This document shows positions 23,821 through 30,219 of a DNA stretch of 34,373 nucleotides, in pieces; the stretch's first letter is position 1, and each line of letters begins with the position of its first letter. The notes below the pieces were generated by a model that ran no database searches, was not told where the DNA came from, and was given only the letters and a program-made list of their open reading frames with translations. The position numbers and the translations under genes are program-made. The DNA comes from a virus. The stretch covers positions 1 to 34,373 of IMG/VR virus record IMGVR_UViG_3300050821_004902; one strand, 5' to 3'.

Positions 23821-24096
23821 TCATGCTGCTGCGACCGCGGCCTTTCTCTTGCGGGGTTCCACGCTGGCATCGAGGGCCTCGTACCGCTTCAGGAACTCAG
23901 AGCCGGACTTGAAACCGAACGCATCCGCGAGCGAGATCAGCTGTGGCAGGTTTAAGCGCGCTTCGCCGTTCTCAATTGCGAAACAGCGCGCGAGGGTCAT
24001 ATCGGCCTTCTTGGCGAGTTGCCTGAGGGACAGACCTCTTGCCTCTCTGGTCTTACGAACGTAATCGGCGAACTTCAGTTTGGAGAATCTACGCAT
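23821..24096 (-). CDS. Xre-family HTH transcriptional regulator, 91 aa
   Basis: Residues about 5-70 form a Cro/Xre-type helix-turn-helix (YVRKTREARGLSLRQLAKKA DMTLARCFAIENGEA-type order, then LPQLISLADAFG), followed by a linker and basic tail (EPRKRKAAVAAA). I prefer the ATG at 24096, which is coupled to the stop of the DUF6166 gene at 24089; a GTG at 24111 has GGAG only 1 nt away. It could be a phage regulator or a controller for the downstream methyltransferase unit. It is not obviously the lysogeny repressor, since it lacks a C-terminal peptidase or dimerisation domain. Confidence 0.85.
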   Translation of the reverse strand: MRRFSKLKFADYVRKTREARGLSLRQLAKKADMTLARCFAIENGEARLNLPQLISLADAFGFKSGSEFLKRYEALDASVEPRKRKAAVAAA

Positions 24097-24442
24097 ATTG
24101 TTTCTGTTCACGCTCCTTTTCTATTTTCAGAACAGCATCCATGACTTGAGCCGCCGTCAGATCCCAGCCCTTTTCCCTGGGCAGCTTCGAGATAACGGCC
24201 CACTTGAAAGCCTGATGGAGTTGAACGGCTCGTTCATCGTCGCCCAGGCTATCCGCGAGGATCGCTAGAGCTAATTGCGCAGGGCCTGAGCCGCCATAGC
24301 CCCACTCAAAACCAGTTGGTGAGTGATTCCACAAGTCGAGCCGCGGTGGGAGTTTTCTGCCATCGCCCTCGTCATCTTCGAAGCTCACCCACACGATGCA
24401 TCCGTTCCCGGTTCGCAGTCCGGAATAGACTTTTTTGCTCAT
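24089..24442 (-). CDS. DUF6166-type protein, 117 aa
   Basis: 117 aa. The segment NHSPTGFEWGYGGSGPAQLA (about residues 44-63) followed by LAILADSLGDDE is a hallmark of the DUF6166 proteins found on phages, plasmids and conjugative elements; function unknown. The start at 24442 (MSKKVYSGLRTGNGCIVWVS) agrees with the family N-terminus and overlaps the upstream stop (ATGA). The C-terminus is helical (WDLTAAQVMDAVLKIEKERE). Confidence 0.85.
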   Translation of the reverse strand: MSKKVYSGLRTGNGCIVWVSFEDDEGDGRKLPPRLDLWNHSPTGFEWGYGGSGPAQLALAILADSLGDDERAVQLHQAFKWAVISKLPREKGWDLTAAQVMDAVLKIEKEREQKQYA

Positions 24443-24684
24443 TGCTTTTGGGCCTCTCTCGCCCTGTGCCGTTCGTCTTGGCAGTGCAGGACCTGCATTC
24501 TCCAGTCGATAAACCAATCGAGAGAACAATCAGCAGACGCGAGGATCGCGATGATGTTCGGGTCCCATTCGTCGAATGGGAAGTGCTCACACTTCCACGA
24601 AAACAGAACACCGTCCGGGTGCTTGTAGACCACCAGGAGCTTCGAGTGCGGAGCAACTTCGAGATTGCAGTTCGTGCATCTCAT
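24439..24684 (-). CDS. Small Cys-containing protein, 81 aa
   Basis: 81 aa, overlapping both neighbours by ATGA. MRCTNCNLEV at the N-terminus gives a CxxC pair; further Cys residues occur in WKCEHF and ADCSLDW, and HCQDERHR near the end. It may be a small zinc-binding protein. The middle contains a hydrophobic core (IIAILASADCSLDWFIDW). No known family. Confidence 0.65.
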   Translation of the reverse strand: MRCTNCNLEVAPHSKLLVVYKHPDGVLFSWKCEHFPFDEWDPNIIAILASADCSLDWFIDWRMQVLHCQDERHRAREAQKQ

Positions 24685-24983
24685 GCCCTTTTTTCCTCTT
24701 CGTGAAACCGTAGATCGTGATCGAACGGTTCATCGCGGAGCGCGTGGATTGGAGCGCGCATTTTGCCGGTCGGCCATCCCATGCAGACCTCGGTGATCTC
24801 TGCGTTCGACTCCAGGCAGTCGTCGCAGATAACTGACAGCGCGCCATTCATCGGCAGATTGCACGCGACGCATCCCCAGCCGCTCCCAGGGACGGGCGCG
24901 GGCTTTGTGTGCATGATCAGGTTCCGCACGTTCTCCGTGCCCTGGCACGCGCAACACTTCCCGAGGTCGATATCCTTGTTCAT
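24681..24983 (-). CDS. Cys-rich zinc-finger-like protein, 100 aa
   Basis: 100 aa; ATGA overlaps with both neighbours. Three Cys groups are visible: KCCACQG (about residue 10), GCVACNLP (about residue 37) and VICDDCLES (about residue 52), spaced like a double zinc ribbon. The acidic C-terminus (RDEPFDHDLRFHEEEKRA) ends the protein. Similar short proteins are frequent in phage early regions and have no assigned role. Confidence 0.7.
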   Translation of the reverse strand: MNKDIDLGKCCACQGTENVRNLIMHTKPAPVPGSGWGCVACNLPMNGALSVICDDCLESNAEITEVCMGWPTGKMRAPIHALRDEPFDHDLRFHEEEKRA

Positions 24984-25192
24984 GCCGTCTCCAGGTAGTT
25001 GTCGAGATACCTACCGAGCTCGTACTTCGCGATGAGCGCTTCCATCGCCGGTATGAGAAGCGCGAGGTTCGTAGGGTCGGCCCGAACGACCGCATCCGCA
25101 AACGCGCAGAGGAAACCGCCGTGCTGGCCGCGGCCCTGCGAAACCTCCGTGAAGATGTGACGCATCTGCGACGTATTGTACGTTGAACACAT
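24980..25192 (-). CDS. Small protein, 70 aa
   Basis: 70 aa. After MCSTYNTSQMRHIFTEVSQ the sequence is mainly one helical domain (CAFADAVVRADPTNLALLIP AMEALIAKYEL-type). ATG at 25192 follows a short intergenic space with direct repeats and a candidate promoter. Its stop overlaps the next gene. Function unknown; the helical 'ADPTNLALL...LIAKYEL' layout recurs in small phage proteins that I cannot name. Confidence 0.65.
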   Translation of the reverse strand: MCSTYNTSQMRHIFTEVSQGRGQHGGFLCAFADAVVRADPTNLALLIPAMEALIAKYELGRYLDNYLETA

Positions 25193-25197
25193 GATCC

Positions 25198-25230
25198 GTT
25201 CCGTTTACCACACTTCTGTTCCGTTTTCAA
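25198..25230 (-). promoter_or_regulatory. Direct repeats with candidate leftward promoter
   Basis: GTTCCGTTT occurs at 25198-25206 and 25218-25226, exactly 20 bp (two helical turns) apart. On the minus strand TTGAAA (25230-25225) and TAAACG (25207-25202) are spaced by 17 bp with TG one base before the -10. It would drive the 25192-23821 gene block. This is by-eye evidence. Confidence 0.35.
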
Positions 25231-25231
25231 G

Positions 25232-25897
25232 TCAGCGCGACTTATAGGCCCGGTCGAACTCGCGATCGAACACCTCGTTAAACACGCGCTCCGCGATGCC
25301 CAGGAAGTCGTAGCGCCGCTTCAGGGCGGGACGCTGGATGAACAGATACATCGCGCGGATCACGTCGCCGGTTTTCTGGAACAGGCCGCGGGGCGTCGTG
25401 CCATGCTTGACGTTGGGGAGCGTGAACAGCCCACCGTCCTGCTCGGTGACCAGCTGCGTCGTGCCGTCTTTCAGCACCCGCGGGTGCAGGTTGATCTTCG
25501 ACAGCTGCAGCGCCGCGACCACGGGATCTGAGAACGACGGACGCGCGGCCCCACCCGTCACCGGCACACCTACGCTCTTGCCGGCCACGGGCTCTTTGAA
25601 TCCGCCCTCGACAAACTGGTCGAGCAGGGTACGGTTCTTGTGGTCGATGCCCATCTCGCCGTACACCTGCTGCGGCCCGATGCCCTTGAACACCTTGGCG
25701 AACGTGAAGATCTTGATCAGCCGATACATGAAATCGTTCTTGCGGATGGTGAAGCGCCGGTCAAGCTCGGCGCGTTCCTCGCGCTGGATCTCCTGCATGG
25801 TGCGGTTGATGGCGGTCGCAGTTGAGTACGCGAGCCGTTTCGATTCCAGTAACGTCTTGGCCTCAAGGCCGCGGATGTCGATATCGAACTTGATCAT
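25232..25897 (-). CDS. Virion-type (tail/head-tail) protein located in the early region, 221 aa
   Basis: The true start is the ATG at 25897 (ATGA overlap with the Fis-like gene). The order SKRLAYSTATAINRTMQEIQ, RRFTIRKNDFMYRLIKI, VPVTGGAARPSFSDPVVAAL, GLFQKTGDVIRAMYLFIQRP and a final FDREFDRAYKSR resembles uncharacterised phage structural proteins normally encoded among head-tail genes. Here it lies in the middle of the early genes, next to a Fis-like regulator. It may be a structural protein displaced by recombination, a pseudo-virion factor used early, or a protein with a different job; the sequence cannot decide. Reading frame and length look intact. Confidence 0.6.
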   Translation of the reverse strand: MIKFDIDIRGLEAKTLLESKRLAYSTATAINRTMQEIQREERAELDRRFTIRKNDFMYRLIKIFTFAKVFKGIGPQQVYGEMGIDHKNRTLLDQFVEGGFKEPVAGKSVGVPVTGGAARPSFSDPVVAALQLSKINLHPRVLKDGTTQLVTEQDGGLFTLPNVKHGTTPRGLFQKTGDVIRAMYLFIQRPALKRRYDFLGIAERVFNEVFDREFDRAYKSR

Positions 25898-26154
25898 TTG
25901 GCGCGCTCTTTTCTGCTGTGCCTTTCGAGATAGCCGTCCTGCACTCTCTCGGACCAGCCCCAATCCTTGATGCGGGCCACTAGACTATTGCGGTGAATTT
26001 CCAGTTCGTCTGCAGCCTGCGATTGATTGAAATCGTTCCTCTCGAGTGTCCACCAGATATACCACTGCTCGAATTGCGTGACCGCCATCGTAAGGCCAAC
26101 ACCGCGCGTCACCGTCAAGTTGTCGGCAGAGCGCCGCGGCGCAATGGTCGTCAC
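25894..26154 (-). CDS. Fis-type HTH DNA-binding protein, 86 aa
   Basis: Residues about 37-67 (LERNDFNQSQAADELEIHRN SLVARIKDWGW) match the C-terminal helix-turn-helix of Fis/NtrC: 'G-N-x-x-x-A-A-x-x-L-x-I-x-R-N-x-L-x-x-x-I'. The rest is short. An internal ATG at 26088 would give a 64-aa version starting MAVTQFEQWYIWW, near the typical size of a small Fis-like protein. The gene overlaps both neighbours by ATGA. It is a plausible late-gene or copy-number regulator; no partner ATPase domain is present. Confidence 0.8.
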   Translation of the reverse strand: MTTIAPRRSADNLTVTRGVGLTMAVTQFEQWYIWWTLERNDFNQSQAADELEIHRNSLVARIKDWGWSERVQDGYLERHSRKERAK

Positions 26155-26396
26155 GGGTTGACCTCGCGCTTCATACGTTCGAACCAGTTCGCGATCCGGT
26201 GCGCCTCTCCGGATAAGAAGTGCTGCAGCCGCTCGTTCTCCAGCGCGCCCAGCTTCGCGGCGTAAGGATGGTTCTGAATCCGGAACAGGAAATCACCGCA
26301 CGTCACGTGCAGGCAGTTGCCGAGCACCGTCATCTGCACGGGCTCAACTTTCACAGGTGTAACCGGGTGTCGAACTTCGACCTCGCGCCTGATCAT
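26151..26396 (-). CDS. Unknown protein, 81 aa
   Basis: 81 aa from ATG 26396 (ATGA overlap with the next gene upstream), starting MIRREVEVRHPVTPVKVEPV. It has a small beta-rich core (QMTVLGNCLHVTCGDFLFRI) and a helical C-terminus (ALENERLQHFLSGEAHRIAN). No family recognised. The gene is part of the coupled string that leads into the Fis-like regulator. Confidence 0.6.
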   Translation of the reverse strand: MIRREVEVRHPVTPVKVEPVQMTVLGNCLHVTCGDFLFRIQNHPYAAKLGALENERLQHFLSGEAHRIANWFERMKREVNP

Positions 26397-26614
26397 GGTT
26401 TCCTCCTGAACTGCAGGACGTCGGGGCAGCTGGCCCAGTGCGCCTCCCACAACGCGCCCTCGCTGCCTGCGACCATTGAGAACGGCATCCGCTTCCCATT
26501 CGGCGTGTGGTACCAGCGAAGCAGCGCGGAGCACGTCTTCCCCGTGCAGCGGGCCTCGAAGCGAAACTCATAGCCGCCCTGCACCAGTTCTGCATCTGTG
26601 GCTGGGAATTTCAT
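26393..26614 (-). CDS. Small Cys/His protein, 73 aa
   Basis: 73 aa starting MKFPATDAELVQGGYEFRFE (ATG at 26614 overlapping the previous stop). CTGKTC is followed by WYHTPNGKRMPFSMV and then HWASCPDVLQFRR, so C-x4-C and H-x3-C pairs with a 'TPNGKxMP' turn; this pattern is common in small phage zinc-finger proteins. Role unknown. Confidence 0.7.
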   Translation of the reverse strand: MKFPATDAELVQGGYEFRFEARCTGKTCSALLRWYHTPNGKRMPFSMVAGSEGALWEAHWASCPDVLQFRRKP

Positions 26615-26808
26615 CCGGCCCGCCTCAGCTTCAGCGCCTCGATACATCGCTTGCAGGTGACAGCGGATTTCAGCAGCGTCCAGCGCTCACGGCGAAGGTT
26701 CAACGCCCTGGGCCGCGCTGCGCAAAGGGGAGACACCGCACCGTCGCTCCGGATCTTGTCCGCGAAGTGGTACGGTTTGTGATCGTGGTAGGGATCGTCT
26801 CGGCTCAT
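26611..26808 (-). CDS. Small basic Cys/His protein, 65 aa
   Basis: 65 aa beginning MSRDDPYHDHKPYHFADKIR, ATG at 26808 overlapping the stop of the previous gene. It contains a His cluster (HDHKPYHF), SPLCAARP and a final VTCKRCIEALKL, i.e. a probable zinc site, with a very basic middle (RALNLRRERWTLLK). The VTCKRC ending recurs in small phage proteins of unknown role. Confidence 0.65.
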   Translation of the reverse strand: MSRDDPYHDHKPYHFADKIRSDGAVSPLCAARPRALNLRRERWTLLKSAVTCKRCIEALKLRRAG

Positions 26809-26963
26809 TTCGCCCTCCTCAGCGCGTTCCTGCTGGTGACCGCGCGGAACCCGTCCTCGAATTCCACCAGGCAACTGTTCATCGCGCCGCGCACCAGGAC
26901 AGCGCAGCGCTGGCCCTTGCGCCCCATCCGGTTCCACGCGTAGCGGTACGGGAATGCATTCAC
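26805..26963 (-). CDS. Small protein, 52 aa, GTG start
   Basis: I start this gene at the GTG at 26963, which overlaps the stop of the hidden 49-aa gene (GTGA) and has GGGAGG about 8 nt upstream. The frame is open much further upstream (to 27161), but that part overlaps two other genes. The sequence NRMGRKGQRCAVLVRGAMNS then CLVEFEDGFRAVTSRNALRR matches small phage proteins with a 'GxKGxxCxVLxRG...NSxLVEFEDG' pattern. It may form an SH3-like barrel. Function unknown. Confidence 0.7.
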   Translation of the reverse strand: MNAFPYRYAWNRMGRKGQRCAVLVRGAMNSCLVEFEDGFRAVTSRNALRRAK

Positions 26964-27109
26964 CAGATGAACCTCCCGCATATGCGACAGCGGTATTTTC
27001 GGAACGGCTTCTTGCTTCCGATGCCCACGTGATTTCTCAACTCCCTGCAGCACGCATTTCTCCGCAACTCTTTCGTCGGGTCCGGCCACTTCAACACGCG
27101 CCGCCTCAT
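26960..27109 (-). CDS. Hidden small zinc-binding protein, 49 aa
   Basis: A 49-codon frame missed by simple length cut-offs. Its ATG (27109) overlaps the preceding stop (ATGA), and its TGA (26962-26960) overlaps the next GTG start (GTGA). The product starts MRRRVLKWPDPTKELRRNAC and has a CC pair and a CRIC motif near the end (KYRCRICGRFIW). It is basic and probably binds zinc. Perfect coupling at both ends is the key argument. Confidence 0.65.
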   Translation of the reverse strand: MRRRVLKWPDPTKELRRNACCRELRNHVGIGSKKPFRKYRCRICGRFIW

Positions 27110-27324
27110 GCGACGCGCCTCGATTGCACGAACACCCGGTACCCTTCCAGGCGCTCGACATCTGCCGAGCGCGGCGGCTTCACGTGATCGCCGGCATCGT
27201 CCAGCGGATCAGCGAAGTCACGCTCGAACGAGACGCGCGCGGCGTCGTCGACCAGGTTGTTCGTGCTCCAGGCCCGATGGGCTTTCGCCTTTGCGATCGC
27301 GCGTTGGTACTCGTCTGCGTTCAT
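27106..27324 (-). CDS. Small protein, 72 aa
   Basis: 72 aa from ATG 27324 (ATGA overlap with the DUF1376-like gene). It begins MNADEYQRAIAKAKAHRAWS and is helical and charged, with an acidic middle (FERDFADPLDDAGDHVKPPR). No family recognised. It belongs to the coupled early gene string. Confidence 0.6.
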   Translation of the reverse strand: MNADEYQRAIAKAKAHRAWSTNNLVDDAARVSFERDFADPLDDAGDHVKPPRSADVERLEGYRVFVQSRRVA

Positions 27325-28226
27325 GCGATTTCGCCTTTGGGGTTGATGTTGGTTTTGGTGTTGCCCTTTCGGTTTTGCCACTCGCGGAGCTTTTGCTTTT
27401 GCTCTTGCCTTCGTCTCTCCAACTCACTCGTCGTCGGTTGGTCGAACACGGACTCCGCCTTTTTTTTTAGAGATTCCAGGCTCGATGTTTCGTGCGGAAC
27501 GCTTTCCACAATTTCCACTGTTTCCACAGGGCTTACTACGGTTGAAATATGAACAGAATCTTCCACATGCACCGGCCCCTCTGGCTTCTGGCTCTCTGGC
27601 TTTCTGGCTTTCTGAGCAGTGCGAACGGCACTGCCATTTGCACTGCGATCGGCAGGACTTCTGGCAGAAGTCTCCTCGCTGCAATCGCTTGCGTCGGACC
27701 CGAGCGGGAGCACCTGCTGCGGCTCTCGATCGAGGCCTTTTTCCTTCACCCACTGATCTAACTCTCGGCACGTCCTGCAGTTAGGATTGCTCACCGCCCC
27801 CGCGCCGCATTCTGGGCACACGTCGGGCGGGTGAACCGGTCGCGTGCGAGCGGCGCTGCGACTTGCACTGCCGTTTGCACTGCTGTTGGCAGAGCCAGTC
27901 GCAGGAGCGCGCCCGCGATAACGCTTTTCCGCATTCTGCCGGGCGAGGTCGCTCTTCGCTTTTTCCTTCTCCATCCGCTTCGAAAAAAGGCGATCGCCTC
28001 GAAGCTCGAAAAACGGCTGGCAATACGGCAGGGAGTTGGTGACGCGGTGCAGGGGCACGCGGGTCTTGCGCGAGATCTCCTCCGGCGCGGCGGGGCAGGA
28101 ACCCTCGATGCAGCAGACGCACCACATCTTGATCGAAAGCAGCATCGCGGCGTCGGGGGTGTTGTCGACGTCGGGATCGGTGAGAAAGTCGCGCGCCCAG
28201 AATTTAAACCAGGGGTTCTCCGCCAT
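27321..28226 (-). CDS. DUF1376-like replication-initiation-type protein, 301 aa
   Basis: The start (MAENPWFKFWARDFLTDPDV) and the block MLLSIKMWCVCCIEGSCPA up to RLFSKRMEKEKAKSDLARQN correspond to DUF1376 proteins, whose N-terminal winged-helix-like domain is common in phage replication O-type initiators. After residue 110 it becomes low-complexity (ANSSANGSASRSAARTRP), then a probable zinc site (CPECGAGAVSNPNCRTC) and a second low-complexity stretch (RSANGSAVRTAQKARKPESQ), finally a helical, Gln/Lys-rich tail. The start overlaps the preceding stop (TGATG). Probably recruits the host helicase or binds origin DNA; a helicase partner is not visible here. Confidence 0.75.
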   Translation of the reverse strand: MAENPWFKFWARDFLTDPDVDNTPDAAMLLSIKMWCVCCIEGSCPAAPEEISRKTRVPLHRVTNSLPYCQPFFELRGDRLFSKRMEKEKAKSDLARQNAEKRYRGRAPATGSANSSANGSASRSAARTRPVHPPDVCPECGAGAVSNPNCRTCRELDQWVKEKGLDREPQQVLPLGSDASDCSEETSARSPADRSANGSAVRTAQKARKPESQKPEGPVHVEDSVHISTVVSPVETVEIVESVPHETSSLESLKKKAESVFDQPTTSELERRRQEQKQKLREWQNRKGNTKTNINPKGEIA

Positions 28227-28483
28227 CACCTCACCAGCCGCATCTGGCGGAGATCCGCCTGCAGTCGTCCCTTGAGCACAAGCTCGCTGAGCACATCCTC
28301 GAAGTCGTCGACCGTCGCATCGACCGTTCCTCCGAAGGGACCGCTCGCGGATTCGAACTCAACCCAGCGCTGCGGGATGGTGTTGTAGTTGACGCCGCTC
28401 TCCGGGCGCACCAGGCCCTCGGCGTCGGCGTGATGTTCCAGAAACCGCAACAGGCTCGCGGCTCGGTCGGTCAGGTCGGGCAT
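28226..28483 (-). CDS. Unknown protein, 85 aa
   Basis: 85 aa with an ideal AGGAGGAC ahead of the ATG at 28483. It begins MPDLTDRAASLLRFLEHHAD and contains SASGPFGGTVDATVDDFEDV, then a final VLKGRLQADLRQMRLVR. The layout (helix, short polar middle, helix) suggests a small winged-helix-like or coiled-coil protein. Function unknown. Confidence 0.65.
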   Translation of the reverse strand: MPDLTDRAASLLRFLEHHADAEGLVRPESGVNYNTIPQRWVEFESASGPFGGTVDATVDDFEDVLSELVLKGRLQADLRQMRLVR

Positions 28484-28509
28484 TCTTGTCCTCCTTGTGA
28501 AGAAACGGA

Positions 28510-29016
28510 TTAGGCTGCGGATATTCGTTGTGCCCTCCGATTCGCAGCGTTAATGGCTCGGCGAGTGTTCTGTTGCTGCTCCGACCGCGTGGCCCATCGG
28601 CAGTTGCCCGGCTCGTAGTTGCCGTCAGTCTCGCGACGGTCGAGCGTCGTTCCTTCCGGGCGCGGACCCATGTCGGCATAGAACGCCTCGAAGGATTGCA
28701 GCCAGCGATCGCAGACCTTGATCCCTCGTCCGCCGTAGTACTCGTAGTGAGCCTTGTGGGGGTTTGTGCAGCGCTCGATCATTGCCCGCCATGACGCGTA
28801 CTCTCGACTCTCACTCATCCCGTGCGTCTTGGCGCGTTGACATCCACAGCCGGTGGACTTTCCCAGGCGCAACGAAACTGCTAAAACGCTGCGCTCGATA
28901 CCACAGTCACATTTGCAATTCCAGAACGCCCCGTTGCGCGGGTCCATGCGATCAAACCCAATCACGTTCCAACTTCCGAAACGTGTGCCCGTAAGATCAA
29001 CTCGCGGCCTGCCCAT
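28510..29016 (-). CDS. HNH-type homing endonuclease-like protein, 168 aa
   Basis: 168 aa with the phage-typical order: LTGTRFGSWNVIGF, CKCDCG, a STGCGCQ pair, then MIERCTNPHKAHYEYYGGRG, KVCDRWLQSFEAFYADMGPR and finally TLDRRETDGNYEPGNCRWAT. This belongs to a family of phage zinc-ribbon/HNH-like proteins related to free-standing homing endonucleases. It follows the DUF1064 gene directly (ATG 1 nt after its stop, GAGG upstream). Unknown target; most such genes are selfish insertions. Confidence 0.85.
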   Translation of the reverse strand: MGRPRVDLTGTRFGSWNVIGFDRMDPRNGAFWNCKCDCGIERSVLAVSLRLGKSTGCGCQRAKTHGMSESREYASWRAMIERCTNPHKAHYEYYGGRGIKVCDRWLQSFEAFYADMGPRPEGTTLDRRETDGNYEPGNCRWATRSEQQQNTRRAINAANRRAQRISAA

Positions 29017-29367
29017 TCAGACCTCCTCGACTTGCCAGGCTCCGCGCTGCTTGCGGGCTAAATAAAACGTGAACATGGGGAACATCTGCGCCGCGGCGAT
29101 GATCTTCACCCGCCCGTCATCGCGCATGAAGCCTTTGGTCTCGTAAAACCAGATCAACCCGCCTTCGCTCCCCTGCACCATGAAGTCGGGTGTGTAGCGC
29201 AGATCCGGGCCGAGCTTCAGGGTCATTGCTTCGAAATGCACGCACGTGAGCTCGCCCGCGTGCCTTCGCAATTCCAGTCGCTCGAAAAACTCCGCTTCCA
29301 ATTTGTTCATCTCACCGGCGCGGTGATGTCCGACTCTGCCGCGCGCGTGCGGTGAGAAGCGAGCCAT
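29017..29367 (-). CDS. DUF1064 PD-(D/E)XK-like nuclease, 116 aa
   Basis: 116 aa from the ATG at 29367, overlapping the previous stop (TGATG). LRYTPDFMV (about residues 55-63) and a downstream WFYETKGFMRDDGRVKI give a PD...(E)xK active-site pattern, with a preceding EAEFFERLELRR helix containing Glu, as in DUF1064 proteins of phages. These are thought to be Holliday-junction or structure-specific nucleases. Its place near ERF fits a recombination module. Confidence 0.85.
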   Translation of the reverse strand: MARFSPHARGRVGHHRAGEMNKLEAEFFERLELRRHAGELTCVHFEAMTLKLGPDLRYTPDFMVQGSEGGLIWFYETKGFMRDDGRVKIIAAAQMFPMFTFYLARKQRGAWQVEEV

Positions 29368-29699
29368 CAGCACGCCTCCCAAACTCTGGCCTTGCGGCCC
29401 GTCGCCAACGTCTCGCACCTGCCGCTGAACTTCACCAGGCGGAGCGTGACCAGTTCGCTGCGACGCGTTCTGATTCCAGAGGGCGAGAGATTCAAGTGGG
29501 CCGGGTCCTCGATCACGCGGAGCGCCAGGCGCTCGTCGGTCATGGGGCCGAACTTCCGGAACAGGCCCAGGACGTACTGCTGCGACTCGCGGATGCCGCG
29601 CACGCTGGCAGCTGCAGCCTTGCTCGTGCTGGGATCGGTGCGCCGCGCGTGAGCGCGGGGCTCGTTGGTGAACAGGCCGATCTGGGCGTCTGAGTTCAT
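29367..29699 (-). CDS. Winged-helix phage protein, 110 aa
   Basis: 110 aa. RTDPSTSKAAAASVRGIRES and LSPSGIRTRRSELVTLRLVK are typical of a winged-helix protein present in very many phages and prophages, with the HTH between them. The N-terminus is polar (MNSDAQIGLFTNEPRAHARR). Its role is unknown; the fold suggests DNA binding. The ATG overlaps the stop of the doubtful 83-aa gene and its own stop overlaps the DUF1064 start. Confidence 0.85.
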   Translation of the reverse strand: MNSDAQIGLFTNEPRAHARRTDPSTSKAAAASVRGIRESQQYVLGLFRKFGPMTDERLALRVIEDPAHLNLSPSGIRTRRSELVTLRLVKFSGRCETLATGRKARVWEAC

Positions 29700-29947
29700 G
29701 AAAGAAACCGAAGGTCGGGAGAATCGCGAGCACCGGGGCCGTACTGTTTGGGATCTGGCAACCCGTCAGGAACGTGCTCTCCGTGTGCTTCATTGACCGG
29801 GCCGCGACTGCTGAGCGCGTCAGGAAAAACACTCAGACAGTCGCGACCGGACAATGGCTCTGGCGATTCTCCACGACCTCCTCCATTGCGGGTCAGCCGT
29901 GCTCCCGCAATTCCTTCCCCGATGGGAGCGGTTAGCGCGCCCGCCAT
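29696..29947 (-). CDS. Doubtful 83-aa frame
   Basis: A frame of 83 codons (start MAGALTAPIGEGIAGARLTR, ATG at 29947) overlaps the membrane-protein gene by 16 nt and the winged-helix gene by ATGA. It is Gly/Pro/Arg-rich without recognisable domain. There is no SD, but coupled overlap could supply ribosomes. Listed as a low-confidence CDS because the otherwise empty 230-nt stretch holds nothing else that I can see. Confidence 0.3.
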   Translation of the reverse strand: MAGALTAPIGEGIAGARLTRNGGGRGESPEPLSGRDCLSVFPDALSSRGPVNEAHGEHVPDGLPDPKQYGPGARDSPDLRFLS

Positions 29948-30219
29948 CGGGTATCGCCGTGGTTCCCTCGAACTACAGACGCGATGGCAACGGCACGCCT
30001 GCAGTCGCCCACGACAATCCTCAAAACTGAGTACTTCACAAACCCCGGCACACGGAGCGCGCGCGCCGCGGAGCCGAGAGCGATGCCGATGATGAAGCCC
30101 AGCAGGAACGCTGCGAACATCGCCTTGACGTCCCACATGCGCAGCGATCGCGACGGCTGGCTGGGCCAGCCCGCGATCGCGCGCCGCTTGGTCACCACGT
30201 GTCCGCGATAGAACTCCAT
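29932..30219 (-). CDS. Small membrane protein, 95 aa
   Basis: 95 aa from the ATG at 30219 (overlapping the ERF gene stop as TGATG). The N-terminal part is basic (MEFYRGHVVTKRRAIAGWPS), then a transmembrane segment with GxxxG-like spacing (MFAAFLLGFIIGIALGSAAR) and a basic C-terminus. No signal peptide; probably an inner-membrane single-pass protein. No family recognised. Confidence 0.65.
   Translation of the reverse strand: MEFYRGHVVTKRRAIAGWPSQPSRSLRMWDVKAMFAAFLLGFIIGIALGSAARALRVPGFVKYSVLRIVVGDCRRAVAIASVVRGNHGDTRWRAR

Noticed and set aside
23597-23824. 75-codon frame overlapping the Xre stop by ATGA.
   Set aside because: Much of it is encoded by GT repeats and GC hairpins, without SD or recognisable sequence; undecided, not called.
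29368-29832. N-terminal extension of the DUF1064 frame (ATG at 29832).
   Set aside because: It is antisense-like shadow of the winged-helix gene in another frame; the ATG at 29367 is coupled to the preceding stop.
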